A stretch of DNA of 64,000 bases from an uncultured Tenacibaculum sp. (GCF_947499065.1 NZ_CANMMT010000001.1:186001-250000), one strand, 5' to 3'; shown: positions 10,429 to 19,631, numbered from the stretch's first letter. Notes: generated by a model from the sequence alone, not told the origin. Translations and numbers: made by a program.

Positions 10429-10848
10429 AAAAGTTTATTGATAGTTATTATATTCTTGTAGATATAAGGATATAATGTACCATAGATGCATATCTATTCT
10501 AACCCCAACTATATAATAGATAAATAAGATTACAACAATAATTTCATCTATGCATTAACCCCTATACATAGAAACCGTTATAGATTATTGAATCCATAAC
10601 AATTAAAATTATTCTTGATCTATAAAAAGTCTAGAAGTTTAATTTTTTCGAAGTATAATAAACTACTCTTAAATGAAGATACGTGATTTAAGGCTCTTTT
10701 TCTCATGATTCCGGGGGCGGTTTAAATTTAAAAACGATATAAATATAACATTTTTTAAATTATAAACAACTACTAATCAATAAGAAAAGAAAACACCCCT
10801 TGTACTTTTTAAATCACATGTATAATATACAAGGGTTATTTTATATGA
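10429..10848. other. 420-bp non-coding region between adhesin and ribE
   Basis: No convincing reading frame is present. The half next to ribE holds that gene's terminator. The half next to the adhesin start is very A+T-rich and must contain its promoter and leader, but I find no exact TAnnTTTG box. Two copies of TAACCCC lie at 10500-10506 and 10556-10562, each near an ATGCAT. A short G+C-rich patch (ccgggggcgg, about 10711-10720) stands out. Confidence 0.6.
10797..10835 (-). terminator. Intrinsic terminator of ribE
   Basis: Arms 10797-10804 and 10828-10835 pair perfectly (cccttgta with tacaaggg) around a 23-nt loop. Read on the minus strand, the stem is followed by a T-rich tract just past the ribE stop codon. 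Confidence 0.65.
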
Positions 10849-11436
10849 TTATTGAAATTGTGTAAGCCTTGCTACATACTTACCAATTACATCAAATTCT
10901 AGATTAATTTCACTACCTATTATAAGGTTTTTAAAAGTAGTGTGCTCTAATGTATAAGGAATAATAGCTACGCTAAATTCATCTTTTTTAGAATTCACCA
11001 CTGTTAAACTTACTCCATTTATTGTTATTGAGCCTTTTTCAATAGTAATATTATTACTATCAAAATCGTAAGAAAAAGTAAAAACCGTACTACCATCTTG
11101 ATCTTGAATATTTTTACACACTCCAGTTTTATCAACATGACCTTGTACTATATGACCATCTAAACGAGCACCTAATTTCATTGCTCTCTCTAAGTTTACT
11201 TCATCACCACTCTTTAAACTACCAATATTTGTTTTATCAAGAGTCTCTTTAATAGCAGTAACCGTATATTCATTTCCAGAAATATTAACCACTGTTAAAC
11301 AAACACCGTTGTGAGCAACACTTTGATCAATTTTTAATTCATTGGTAATATCACTTTGAATTGTGATATGTATATTTTCTTTATCTTTTTCTATACTTTT
11401 TACAGTTCCAAGAGTTTCAATTATTCCAGTAAACAT
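10849..11436 (-). CDS. ribE: Riboflavin synthase, alpha subunit
   Basis: This 195-residue protein dismutates two 6,7-dimethyl-8-ribityllumazines to riboflavin in the cytosol. The N-terminus MFTGIIETLG is the family hallmark. Two homologous lumazine-binding barrels follow, residues about 1-96 and 97-190; each carries the paired pattern NGVCLTVV (first) and NGVSLTVV (second), and GHIVQGHVD starts the second half. Length is normal. It is divergent from pdxA, with 62 bp between the start codons. No FMN riboswitch is seen upstream. The symbol ribE is used in most bacteria; ribC is used in Bacillus. Confidence 0.95.
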   Translation of the reverse strand: MFTGIIETLGTVKSIEKDKENIHITIQSDITNELKIDQSVAHNGVCLTVVNISGNEYTVTAIKETLDKTNIGSLKSGDEVNLERAMKLGARLDGHIVQGHVDKTGVCKNIQDQDGSTVFTFSYDFDSNNITIEKGSITINGVSLTVVNSKKDEFSVAIIPYTLEHTTFKNLIIGSEINLEFDVIGKYVARLTQFQ

Positions 11437-11451
11437 TCTCTAAATTTTAGT

Positions 11452-11474
11452 TACTTTTGTTTGCATCAAAAATA
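11452..11474. promoter_or_regulatory. Divergent -7 boxes for pdxA and ribE
   Basis: TACTTTTG at 11452-11459 (plus) matches the Bacteroidota TAnnTTTG box and faces pdxA, 39 bp before its chosen start. TATTTTTG on the minus strand (11474-11467) faces ribE, 30 bp before its start. No clear -33 TTG box is seen for either, so this rests on the -7 motif and position alone. Confidence 0.45.
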
Positions 11475-11498
11475 CAACTTTTACGCACGAAAGTAACT

Positions 11499-12533
11499 AT
11501 GGATAATACAAACAAAATTATTGTTGGAATTTCAGTTGGAGATATAAATGGAATTGGTATCGAAATTATTTTAAAAACTTTCGAAGATAAACGTATGCTT
11601 GATTTTTGCACACCTGTTTTATTTGCTTCAAACAAACTAATCTCTTACCATAAGAAAAACCTTAAACTAAATAATAGTATTCATAGTATTAACTCTGTCG
11701 ATAAAATTGCTCATGGAAAGATCAATTTAGTAAATTCTTGGAAAGAAGAAGTAAAGATTGAGCTAGGTAAAACAACAAAAATTGGTGGTAAATTTGCTCA
11801 TAAATCGCTTAAAGCTGCAACTACTGCTTTAAAAAATGATGCTATTGATATTTTACTTACCGCTCCTATAAGTAAAGATAATATTCAGTCTGAAGAATTT
11901 AACTTTCCTGGACATACAGAATATTTAGAAGAAAACTTAGAAGGTAAAAGTTTAATGATTTTAATGACCGATGAACTTCGTATAGGTTTAATAACTGGTC
12001 ATATTCCAATTTCTCAAGTTGCAGAAACCATAACTCCAGAGCTAATAGAAGCTAAGGTTGATATTATGCACACTTCATTAAAACAAGATTTTAATATTAA
12101 TAAGCCTAAAATAGCTGTTTTAGGTTTAAATCCACATTGTGGTGACAAGGGTATTATAGGAAAAGAAGACGATGAAATTATCCGTCCAACTATAGCTAAA
12201 ATTAAAGATTCTGGAAAATTGGTTTTCGGTCCTTATGCTGCCGATGGATTTTTTGGTTCAAAGACATACAAACAATTTGATGGTGTTTTAGCAATGTATC
12301 ACGATCAAGGTTTAGCTCCTTTTAAAGCTTTATCTTTTGGTAATGGTGTAAATTTCACAGCTGGATTGAGTAAAATTAGAACCTCACCCGACCACGGAAC
12401 TGGATTTGATATTGCAGGTAAAAATAAGGCAAATCCATCTTCATTCAAGGAAGCTTTATTTACCTCATTACAAATATTTAAGAACAGAAAACAGCATAAA
12501 GAACTTACAAAAAACACGCTAAAAGTAAAATAG
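11499..12533 (+). CDS. pdxA: 4-hydroxythreonine-4-phosphate dehydrogenase
   Basis: PdxA oxidises 4-phosphohydroxy-L-threonine with NAD in the DXP-dependent pathway to pyridoxal 5'-phosphate. The 344-residue product has the metal-binding histidines in FPGHTEYLEE, MYHDQGLAPFK and SPDHGTGFDIAGK, plus GLNPHCGD. An in-frame ATG at 11457 exists, but its extra 14 codons would start inside the TAnnTTTG box and are not typical of PdxA, so MDNTNKIIVG at 11499 is chosen. The next gene begins after 74 bp with its own promoter, so pdxA is probably monocistronic. Confidence 0.94.
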   Translation: MDNTNKIIVGISVGDINGIGIEIILKTFEDKRMLDFCTPVLFASNKLISYHKKNLKLNNSIHSINSVDKIAHGKINLVNSWKEEVKIELGKTTKIGGKFAHKSLKAATTALKNDAIDILLTAPISKDNIQSEEFNFPGHTEYLEENLEGKSLMILMTDELRIGLITGHIPISQVAETITPELIEAKVDIMHTSLKQDFNINKPKIAVLGLNPHCGDKGIIGKEDDEIIRPTIAKIKDSGKLVFGPYAADGFFGSKTYKQFDGVLAMYHDQGLAPFKALSFGNGVNFTAGLSKIRTSPDHGTGFDIAGKNKANPSSFKEALFTSLQIFKNRKQHKELTKNTLKVK

Positions 12534-12576
12534 TTTATTTTTTTTAGGTAAAATATAAAAGTAAAAACATTTTTTA

Positions 12577-12584
12577 TATCTTTG
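12577..12584 (+). promoter_or_regulatory. -7 box of the DUF177-rpmF operon
   Basis: TATCTTTG matches TAnnTTTG exactly and lies 24 bp before the DUF177 start codon. No TTG is apparent at -33. Confidence 0.55.
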
Positions 12585-12607
12585 CACGCTCAAATTGATC
12601 ATTATAA

Positions 12608-13147
12608 ATGAAAGACTTAAAAGAATTCAACATACCTTTTGTAGGTTTAAAAGAAGGGAGTCATTTGTTTGAATATCAAATTGACAACACGTTCTTTGAT
12701 GCATTTCAGTTTGATGAATTTAACAATTCAGACATAGGCGCTAATGTTATTTTCGTAAAGAAAAGTACTCTTTTTGAGCTTTCTTTTACTATTAAAGGAA
12801 CTGTAAATGTTCCTTGTGACATTACAAACGAACCATTTGATTTAAAAATTGAGGGTAATTTAAACTTAGTTGTTAAGTTTGGGCCTGAATTTGATGATGG
12901 ACACGATGAAATTTTGATTCTTCCACATGAAGCTTATCAAATAAATATAGCTCAATATATATATGAGTTAGCAGTTTTATCTGTTCCAAGAAAAAGGATT
13001 CACCCGAATGTTATAGATGGATCTATGGAATCTGATGCATTAAAAAGATTAGAAGAATTAAGAATAAACGAAGAAAAACCTGTTGAGGAAGAAGAATCAA
13101 CAGACCCTAGATGGGATAAATTAAAGGATTTACTAACAGATAAATAA
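12608..13147 (+). CDS. DUF177 (YceD-like) protein
   Basis: This 179-residue cytosolic protein belongs by sequence pattern and position to DUF177/YceD, which nearly always precedes rpmF. The family's role is not settled; links to 23S rRNA or ribosome biogenesis have been proposed in plants and bacteria. The conserved centre [21 protein letters not shown] (residues about 57-77) holds the single Cys of the family motif. An acidic Glu-rich stretch near residues 155-165 precedes the C-terminus. rpmF starts 9 bp after its stop, so they share a transcript. Confidence 0.85.
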   Translation: MKDLKEFNIPFVGLKEGSHLFEYQIDNTFFDAFQFDEFNNSDIGANVIFVKKSTLFELSFTIKGTVNVPCDITNEPFDLKIEGNLNLVVKFGPEFDDGHDEILILPHEAYQINIAQYIYELAVLSVPRKRIHPNVIDGSMESDALKRLEELRINEEKPVEEEESTDPRWDKLKDLLTDK

Positions 13148-13155
13148 AATATAAG

Positions 13156-13350
13156 ATGGCACATCCAAAGAGAAAAATATCAAAAACTAGAAGAGATAAA
13201 AGAAGAACTCACTATAAGGCTTCTGTACCTCAAATAGCTGTTGATCCTACTACTGGAGAATCTCATTTATACCACAGAGCTCACTGGCACGAAGGAAAAT
13301 TATACTACAGAGGTCAAGTAGTATTAGAAGGTGCAGCTGCTGAGGCTTAA
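13156..13350 (+). CDS. rpmF: 50S ribosomal protein L32
   Basis: The 64-residue basic protein starts [19 protein letters not shown], the L32 signature, and is a component of the large ribosomal subunit. It has no cysteines, so it is the zinc-free form: the CxxC pairs of the zinc-ribbon type are absent. It follows DUF177 by 8 bp and is closed by a strong terminator, which separates it from fabH. Confidence 0.96.
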   Translation: MAHPKRKISKTRRDKRRTHYKASVPQIAVDPTTGESHLYHRAHWHEGKLYYRGQVVLEGAAAEA

Positions 13351-13370
13351 AAATTAGTTAAAAAAATAAA

Positions 13371-13396
13371 AAACCCTCTTAAACAGAGGGTTTTTT
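13371..13396 (+). terminator. Intrinsic terminator after rpmF
   Basis: A perfect 9-bp stem (aaaccctct 13371-13379 with agagggttt 13385-13393) with a 5-nt loop runs into a T tract. Confidence 0.9.
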
Positions 13397-13499
13397 GCGT
13401 TTTTAAACCAAAAATTAACGTTTTTGGTAATTTTTTCTATACAAAAGTGAAATAATTTTCATTTCTTTGAAAACTCGTTTTACGACAAAACAAACAACT

Positions 13500-14495
13500 A
13501 TGACTAAAATAACTGCAGCTATCACAGCGGTAGGAAAATACCTTCCAGAATATGCTCTTACAAATAAAGAGTTGGAGACTATGGTAGACACCAATGATGA
13601 GTGGATTACTACTAGGACTGGAATAAAGGAAAGAAGAATTCTTAAAGGAGAAGGTCTTGGAACTTCTTTTATGGCTATAAAAGCTGCCGAGGATTTACTT
13701 CAAAAATCAAATGTTAAACCTGAAGAAATAGACATGGTTATTGTTGCAACTGCAACTCCTGACTTACCTGTAGCTTCAACTGCAGCTTATACTGCTTCTC
13801 AAATTGGAGCTGTAAATGCATTTTCATATGATTTACAAGCAGCTTGTTCTAGTTTCTTATATGGTATGTCTACAGCTGCTAGCTATATAGAAAGTGGTCG
13901 TTATAAAAAAGTTTTGCTTATTGGAGCAGATAAAATGTCTTCGATCATTGATTATACAGATAGAGCTACTTGTATCATTTTTGGTGATGGTGCTGGTGCA
14001 GCATTGTTTGAGCCAAATGAGGAAGGTTTAGGTTTACAAGATGAATATTTAAGAAGTGACGGTATTGGTCGTGAATTCTTAAAAATTGAAGCTGGAGGTT
14101 CTATTTTACCCGCTACTGAAGATACTATAAAGAACAGAAAACATTTTGTTCATCAAGAAGGAAAAACAGTATTTAAATATGCTGTTTCTAACATGGCTGA
14201 TGTATCTGAAAAAATGTTAACTAGAAATAACTTAACAAAAGACGATATTCAGTGGTTAGTTCCACATCAAGCAAATAAAAGAATCATTGAAGCTACAGCT
14301 AATAGAGTTAGGCTTGAAAGTGATAGAGTAATGATGAATATACATAAGTACGGAAATACAACATCTGCTACTTTACCGTTATTACTTGCAGATTATGAAA
14401 AAGAGTTGAAAAAAGGAGATAATTTAATTTTTGCTGCATTTGGTGGAGGCTTCACATGGGGAGCTATCTATTTAAAATGGGCATATAATTCATAA
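13500..14495 (+). CDS. fabH: Beta-ketoacyl-ACP synthase III
   Basis: FabH condenses acetyl-CoA (or branched primers, usual in Bacteroidota) with malonyl-ACP to start fatty-acid synthesis. The 331-residue product has the triad Cys in AACSSFLYGM, His in PHQANKRIIE and Asn in KYGNTTSATLP, and the C-terminal FGGGFTWGA motif. An in-frame ATG at 13467 adds 11 residues (MKTRFTTKQTT) unlike other FabH; MTKITAAITAVG at 13500 is preferred. accB follows after 26 bp, so fatty-acid initiation and malonyl-CoA supply are coupled. Confidence 0.95.
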   Translation: MTKITAAITAVGKYLPEYALTNKELETMVDTNDEWITTRTGIKERRILKGEGLGTSFMAIKAAEDLLQKSNVKPEEIDMVIVATATPDLPVASTAAYTASQIGAVNAFSYDLQAACSSFLYGMSTAASYIESGRYKKVLLIGADKMSSIIDYTDRATCIIFGDGAGAALFEPNEEGLGLQDEYLRSDGIGREFLKIEAGGSILPATEDTIKNRKHFVHQEGKTVFKYAVSNMADVSEKMLTRNNLTKDDIQWLVPHQANKRIIEATANRVRLESDRVMMNIHKYGNTTSATLPLLLADYEKELKKGDNLIFAAFGGGFTWGAIYLKWAYNS

Positions 14496-14521
14496 AAAAC
14501 CAAACAACTAAAATTAGGAAA

Positions 14522-15013
14522 ATGGATATTAAAGAAATTCAAAGTCTTATAAAGTTTGTAGCTAAATCTGGTGCAAGCGAAGTGAAGTTAGAAATGGAGG
14601 ATATTAAAATCACCATTAAAACTGGAAGTGAAACTCCTGAAACTACAATTATTCAAGCAGCTCCTCAAATAGCTGCAGCTCCACAAATGGTAGCTCAAGC
14701 TCCTGTAGCTCAGCCAGCAACTCCTGCTGCTGTTCCTGCAAATAATGCTCCTGCTGCTGAGGACGATTCAAAATATATTACAATCAAATCTCCAATTATT
14801 GGAACATTTTATAGAAAACCTTCTCCAGACAAGCCAAACTTTGCTGAAGTAGGTACTGAAGTAAAAGTTGGTGATACTGTTTGTATTATTGAGGCAATGA
14901 AATTATTTAACGAAATTGAATCTGAAGTTTCAGGTAAAATCGTTAAAATATTAGTAGATGATTCTTCTCCGGTAGAATTTGATCAACCATTGTTTTTAGT
15001 AGATCCATCTTAA
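14522..15013 (+). CDS. accB: Acetyl-CoA carboxylase biotin carboxyl carrier protein
   Basis: BCCP carries the biotin of acetyl-CoA carboxylase between the biotin carboxylase and carboxyltransferase. The 163 residues divide into an N-terminal assembly segment (about 1-35), an Ala/Pro/Gln-rich flexible linker (about 38-80) and a biotinyl domain (about 85-163). EAMKLFNEIE places the biotinylated lysine at residue 127. Length is normal. It lies between fabH and accC; a long palindrome separates it from accC. Confidence 0.96.
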   Translation: MDIKEIQSLIKFVAKSGASEVKLEMEDIKITIKTGSETPETTIIQAAPQIAAAPQMVAQAPVAQPATPAAVPANNAPAAEDDSKYITIKSPIIGTFYRKPSPDKPNFAEVGTEVKVGDTVCIIEAMKLFNEIESEVSGKIVKILVDDSSPVEFDQPLFLVDPS

Positions 15014-15022
15014 TTAACATAT

Positions 15023-15064
15023 AACTCTAAATAAAAAGTACAGTACTTTTTATTTAGAGTTTTT
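15023..15064 (+). terminator. Long palindromic terminator between accB and accC
   Basis: Arms 15023-15041 and 15043-15061 form a perfect 19-bp inverted repeat separated by one base, followed by T residues. Its position 14 bp before accC suggests a partial terminator or attenuator that sets the accB:accC ratio, or an RNA end/processing site. Confidence 0.8.
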
Positions 15065-15078
15065 AAATTTTAGAACAT

Positions 15079-16416
15079 ATGTTTAAAAAGATATTAATCG
15101 CCAATAGAGGTGAGATTGCGCTACGCGTAATTAGAACCTGTAAAGAGATGGGAATTAAAACTGTAGCTGTTTATTCTAAAGCAGATGCAGAAAGTTTACA
15201 CGTAAAATTTGCGGATGAAGCTGTTTGTATTGGACCTGCTCCAAGTAATCAATCTTATTTAAAGATGGCAAACATTATAGCTGCAGCAGAAATAACTAAT
15301 GCTGATGCTATACATCCAGGATATGGTTTCTTATCAGAGAATGCAAAATTCTCAAAATTATGTGATGAGCACGAGATTAAGTTTATTGGAGCATCTCCAG
15401 AAATGATTGACCGTATGGGAGACAAAGCAAATGCTAAGTCTACTATGCTAGCTGCTGGGGTACCTTGTGTGCCTGGAAGTGAAGGTGTTATAGAATCTTT
15501 TGAAGCTTGCGAAAAGACAGCTATTGAGACTGGTTATCCAGTAATGCTAAAAGCGTCTGCTGGTGGTGGTGGAAAAGGAATGCGTGCTGTATGGAAACCA
15601 GAAGATTTAAAAGATGCTTGGGATTCTGCGAGACAAGAATCTAAAGCTGCCTTTGGAAATGATGATATGTATATGGAGAAGTTAATTGAAGAACCTCGCC
15701 ATATTGAGATACAAATTATAGGTGATTCTTATGGAAAAGCTTGTCATTTATCAGAAAGAGATTGTTCAGTACAACGTCGTCATCAAAAATTAACAGAAGA
15801 AACACCTTCTCCTTTCATGACTGATGAATTGCGTACTTCAATGGGAGAAGCTGCTGTAAAAGCTGCAGAATTCATTAAGTATGAAGGTGCAGGAACTGTT
15901 GAATTTTTAGTAGATAAGCACAGAAATTTCTACTTTATGGAAATGAATACTCGTATCCAAGTAGAACACCCTATTACAGAAGAAGTTGTTGATTACGATT
16001 TAATTCGTGAGCAAATTTTAGTGGCTGCTGGAGTACCTATTTCTGGTAAAAACTATTTACCTCAATTACATTCTATTGAATGTAGAATTAATGCAGAAGA
16101 TCCTTTTAATGACTTTAGACCATCTCCAGGTAAAATTACTTCGTATCATGCTCCTGGTGGTCATGGTGTACGTATAGACACGCATGTTTATGCTGGCTAT
16201 ATGATTCCGCCTAACTACGATTCAATGATTTCAAAATTAATTGTTACTGCACAAACTCGTGAAGAAGCAATTAATAAAATGAAACGTGCTTTAGATGAGT
16301 ATGTAATTGAAGGTATAAAAACTACAATTCCTTTTCATAGACAATTAATGGATCATCCTGATTATATTGCTGGTAATTATACCACAAAATTTATGGAGGA
16401 TTTCGAAATGAAATAG
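15079..16416 (+). CDS. accC: Acetyl-CoA carboxylase, biotin carboxylase subunit
   Basis: AccC carboxylates the biotin of AccB using ATP and bicarbonate. The 445-residue protein shows the N-terminal fold [19 protein letters not shown], the ATP-grasp glycine loop [12 protein letters not shown] (residues about 157-170), HIEIQI and [12 protein letters not shown], and the active-site [12 protein letters not shown]. Length matches the family. A terminator follows directly. Confidence 0.96.
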   Translation: MFKKILIANRGEIALRVIRTCKEMGIKTVAVYSKADAESLHVKFADEAVCIGPAPSNQSYLKMANIIAAAEITNADAIHPGYGFLSENAKFSKLCDEHEIKFIGASPEMIDRMGDKANAKSTMLAAGVPCVPGSEGVIESFEACEKTAIETGYPVMLKASAGGGGKGMRAVWKPEDLKDAWDSARQESKAAFGNDDMYMEKLIEEPRHIEIQIIGDSYGKACHLSERDCSVQRRHQKLTEETPSPFMTDELRTSMGEAAVKAAEFIKYEGAGTVEFLVDKHRNFYFMEMNTRIQVEHPITEEVVDYDLIREQILVAAGVPISGKNYLPQLHSIECRINAEDPFNDFRPSPGKITSYHAPGGHGVRIDTHVYAGYMIPPNYDSMISKLIVTAQTREEAINKMKRALDEYVIEGIKTTIPFHRQLMDHPDYIAGNYTTKFMEDFEMK

Positions 16417-16429
16417 ATATAAAAATAAA

Positions 16430-16461
16430 AAGGTTAATGAATTTTCATTAGCCTTTTTTTA
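16430..16461 (+). terminator. Intrinsic terminator after accC
   Basis: Arms 16430-16440 and 16445-16455 pair over 11 bp with one G-U position and a 4-nt loop, then a T tract. Confidence 0.85.
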
Positions 16462-16527
16462 TACCCTTAATTTTATTGTAATCTTCTAACGTTTTTCACG
16501 TCTATTTTTCAATAAAATAACTTAATC

Positions 16528-17388
16528 ATGAAAAATAGCATTTTAACTTTATTTCTATTCCTTACTCTACATAGTTTTTCTCAAATTGAAAAACCTAGCT
16601 TAAGTCCCAAAATCACTACTAAACAACAAGTGGGCTTAGCCAATTTTACTCTTGAATATGGGCAACCAAGCCGAAATAATAGAGAAATCTTTGGAGCTTT
16701 AATTCCTTATAAAAAACTATGGAGAACTGGAGCCAATGCTTCTACAAAAATTACCGTAAACAAAGAGGTATCATTTGCTAATCATAAAATACCAGCTGGA
16801 ACTTATGGTTTATATACAATTCCAGACACAAAAGAATGGACCATTATTATTCATAAAAAAAGTAACTTATGGGGAGCTGGTGGCTATCAAAAAGCTAATG
16901 ATTTAATTCGTTTTACTGTTCCTGTAATAAAAACTCAATACCTTGTGGAAACTTTACAGATAGGTTTTGAAAAATTTACTGTAAATGGTGCTGACCTATT
17001 CATTACTTGGGAAAATTCAAAAGTTATTATTCCTGTCAATGTAGATTCTGATGCAATTATACAGAATCAAATAAATGAAAAGATAATCAATTCTGAGACT
17101 CCTGTAAAAGCTCAAACATATTTTGACGCTGCTCAATATTATTATTTAAAAAATAAAGATTTAGAAACTGCTTTTAAATGGTTTAGCAAAGCTGTTGAAC
17201 TAAGACCAGGTGCTTTTTGGTATGTATATTACAAAGCAGAATTAGCTCATGTTTTAAAGAAAAACGACATAGCTAAAGAAGGAGCTACAAAATGTTTAAA
17301 GGCTGCTAAAGAAAGTAAATCATCAGACTATGGCTATATTGCTAAATGTTCATTACTATTAAAAGCTATAAACCATAATAAAAAATAA
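16528..17388 (+). CDS. Secreted DUF2911 protein with C-terminal TPR-like region
   Basis: The 286-residue product has a signal peptide ending SFSQ (residues 1-19). Residues about 25-170 match the DUF2911 pattern: LEYGQPSRNNREIFG, WRTGANASTKI, IPAGTYGLYTIPD and WTIIIH. Residues about 190-280 are helical with TPR-like features (ETAFKWFSKAVELRPGAFW). Function is unknown for this family, which is common in Bacteroidota and probably periplasmic. It stands alone after the accC terminator, 29 bp before waaA. Confidence 0.85.
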   Translation: MKNSILTLFLFLTLHSFSQIEKPSLSPKITTKQQVGLANFTLEYGQPSRNNREIFGALIPYKKLWRTGANASTKITVNKEVSFANHKIPAGTYGLYTIPDTKEWTIIIHKKSNLWGAGGYQKANDLIRFTVPVIKTQYLVETLQIGFEKFTVNGADLFITWENSKVIIPVNVDSDAIIQNQINEKIINSETPVKAQTYFDAAQYYYLKNKDLETAFKWFSKAVELRPGAFWYVYYKAELAHVLKKNDIAKEGATKCLKAAKESKSSDYGYIAKCSLLLKAINHNKK

Positions 17389-17417
17389 CTTTCTTTTTTA
17401 TTTCATAGATTCGCAGT

Positions 17418-18656
17418 ATGAATTTGCTCTATAACTTATTGCTTTTTAAAGCATCAATTATACTGCCTCTTATTGCCTTATTTAATAAAAAAATAAGGCT
17501 TTTTGTTAATGGTAGAAAAGAAACATTTAGTAAGCTTAACAGTATTACCTCATTTGATAAAGTCATCTGGTTTCACGCTGCCTCATTAGGAGAATTTGAA
17601 CAAGGTAGACCCATTATTGAAGAATTAAAAAAGCAATATGTAAACCATAAAATTGTTGTTACATTTTTTTCTCCTTCTGGTTATGAAATCAGAAAAAACT
17701 ATAAACTTGCTGATGTAGTTTGTTATTTACCTCTTGACACAAAAGCTAACGTTAGGAAGTTTATCAATAAAGTACACCCAGAAATTGCTATTATTATTAA
17801 ATATGAATTCTGGCCAAACCTATTGTCTGAATTAAAAAAGCAAGAAATACACACTATTTTAATTTCAGGTATTTTTAGAAAGAAACAATCATTTTTTAAA
17901 TGGTATGGTAGTTTTACAAGAAAAAAACTAAAAGCTTTCAATCACTTTTTTGTTCAAAATGAAATATCAAAACAATTATTATCTTCTATAAATCTTAACA
18001 ATAGTACCATTGCTGGCGATACTCGTTTTGATAGAGTGTACGATATACTAAAGCAAGACAATTCCATAGATTTTATTTCTGAATTTCAAAACAACCATTA
18101 CACCGTAGTAGCTGGAAGTACATGGAAAGAGGATGAAAAGCTATTGGTAAACTATATTAATAACTTTGCTGATGATAGTGAGAAATTTATCATTGCGCCT
18201 CATAATATAAACGAGAAGCAAATTTTAGAATTACAAAAGTCTATTCATAAAAAATCTGTATTGTTTTCTAAAAAAGACAACTTAAATTTATCTGAATATC
18301 AAGTTTTTATTATTGATGCTATTGGTCTCTTAACTAAAATCTATTCCTATGCGGATGTTGCTTATGTTGGTGGTGGTTTAGCTACTGGGCTTCACAATAT
18401 TTTAGAACCTGCTACTTATGGTATTCCTGTAGTATTTGGTGGAAACAAATACAAGAAATTTAATGAAGCCACTGACTTACTTGATTTGAAGAGTGTTACA
18501 ATTGTTACAAACAATGAAGATTTTTCTAGTATTTTTACCGCGTTAAAGAATGATAAAAAACTAAGGGAGCAAATGGGGGACACGAATCATAAATACATTA
18601 AAGATAATATTGGAGCTACAAAAGCCATTTTAAATTATATTAAAAACGTATTGTAA
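17418..18656 (+). CDS. waaA: 3-deoxy-D-manno-octulosonic-acid transferase
   Basis: WaaA (KdtA) is a membrane-bound glycosyltransferase that adds Kdo to lipid A precursor. The 412-residue protein has an N-terminal hydrophobic anchor (LLLFKASIILPLIALF), the acceptor-domain motif WFHAASLGEFEQGRP (general base Glu), VTFFSPSGYE, and the C-terminal GT-B donor part with GGGLATGLHNILEPATYG and VVFGGN. Its stop codon overlaps the next ATG (TAATG at 18654-18658), so it is translationally coupled to the YedE pair. Confidence 0.93.
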   Translation: MNLLYNLLLFKASIILPLIALFNKKIRLFVNGRKETFSKLNSITSFDKVIWFHAASLGEFEQGRPIIEELKKQYVNHKIVVTFFSPSGYEIRKNYKLADVVCYLPLDTKANVRKFINKVHPEIAIIIKYEFWPNLLSELKKQEIHTILISGIFRKKQSFFKWYGSFTRKKLKAFNHFFVQNEISKQLLSSINLNNSTIAGDTRFDRVYDILKQDNSIDFISEFQNNHYTVVAGSTWKEDEKLLVNYINNFADDSEKFIIAPHNINEKQILELQKSIHKKSVLFSKKDNLNLSEYQVFIIDAIGLLTKIYSYADVAYVGGGLATGLHNILEPATYGIPVVFGGNKYKKFNEATDLLDLKSVTIVTNNEDFSSIFTALKNDKKLREQMGDTNHKYIKDNIGATKAILNYIKNVL

Positions 18657-19216
18657 TGGATATTTTATTTCAACCATGGGCTTGGTATGTATCTGGTCCT
18701 TTAATTGCTTTAGTTCTTTTTTTCTTTTTCTATTTTGGTAAAAACTTTGGAATATCTACTAACTTAGAAACCATGTGTACCATTGCAGGTGCGGGAAAGA
18801 TATCTGATTACTTTAAAAAAGACTGGAAAGAGCGTGATTGGGCACTTGTTTTTATTGTTGGATTAATTATCGGAGGATATGTCGCTGTAAATTATTTATC
18901 TACTACAACTACTATTGATTTGAATCCAGATACCGTGAAAGATTTAGCCGATTTAGGTTTTTCTAGCGCTGGTAATTCTTTTGTTCCTAATGAAATCTTT
19001 AACATTGAAAGCATGCTTACTTTAAAAGGTTTTATAATATTACTTGTTGCTGGTATTTTTATTGGTTTTGGTACTCGATATGCTGGAGGTTGTACTTCTG
19101 GTCATGCAATAACAGGTTTGAGTAGCTTACAGTTACCATCGTTAATTGCTGTAATTGGTTTTTTTATTGGTGGTTTATTAATGACATGGATTTTTTTCCC
19201 TTTAATTTTCGGTTAA
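18656..19216 (+). CDS. YeeE/YedE family sulfur-transport membrane protein, first half
   Basis: The 186-residue protein has about four hydrophobic segments and the family signature GTRYAGGCTSGHAITG (residues about 141-156), with a conserved Cys. YeeE/YedE (TsuA-like) proteins move thiosulfate or related reduced sulfur compounds through conserved membrane cysteines. This gene and the next encode the two halves that are fused in TsuA-type proteins. It overlaps waaA by one base and is 1 bp from its partner. Substrate is inferred from the family only. Confidence 0.85.
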   Translation: MDILFQPWAWYVSGPLIALVLFFFFYFGKNFGISTNLETMCTIAGAGKISDYFKKDWKERDWALVFIVGLIIGGYVAVNYLSTTTTIDLNPDTVKDLADLGFSSAGNSFVPNEIFNIESMLTLKGFIILLVAGIFIGFGTRYAGGCTSGHAITGLSSLQLPSLIAVIGFFIGGLLMTWIFFPLIFG

Positions 19217-19217
19217 A

Positions 19218-19631
19218 ATGAAGAATTTAAAATTTTTATTACTCGGTGTTTTCTTCGGAATTGTTTTAACCAAATCTGAAGCAATTTCATGGTATAGAAT
19301 TTATGAAATGTTTAAATTTCAGTCTTTCCATATGTATGGAATTATAGGTTCTGCTGTGGGGCTTTCTTTAATTTTAATGTACTTCTTTAAAAAAGGAACT
19401 ATCAAAGATTATTTAGGGAATCAAATTACGGTAAAAGAAAAGAAAAAAGGCTTTATTAGAACTTTAATTGGCGGTACTATTTTTGGTTTAGGATGGGCTT
19501 TAGCAGGAGCTTGCCCTGCTCCAATTTTTGTATTAATTGGTCATGGAATATTACCAATTTTAATAGTTCTTATTGGTGCTATGTTAGGTGCTTTTATTTA
19601 TGGATTATTAAGTAATAAACTTCCTAACTAG
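19218..19631 (+). CDS. YeeE/YedE-like sulfur-transport protein, second half (DUF6691 type)
   Basis: The 137-residue membrane protein has about four segments and the motif FGLGWALAGACPAP, the second Cys motif of the family. It directly follows the larger half, consistent with the usual two-gene arrangement in Bacteroidota and Proteobacteria. Its stop overlaps by 4 bp, tail to tail, with the DUF4230 gene on the other strand. Confidence 0.85.
   Translation: MKNLKFLLLGVFFGIVLTKSEAISWYRIYEMFKFQSFHMYGIIGSAVGLSLILMYFFKKGTIKDYLGNQITVKEKKKGFIRTLIGGTIFGLGWALAGACPAPIFVLIGHGILPILIVLIGAMLGAFIYGLLSNKLPN

Noticed and set aside
10700..10730. Small RNA or tRNA remnant at the G+C-rich patch
   Set aside because: No cloverleaf, stable hairpin or promoter/terminator pair could be drawn around it.
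11457..11498. Upstream ATG extension of pdxA
   Set aside because: It begins at the end of a TAnnTTTG box and adds residues not found in PdxA.
13467..13499. Upstream ATG extension of fabH
   Set aside because: The extra 11 residues are unlike FabH N-termini, and MTKITAAITAVG is the normal start pattern.
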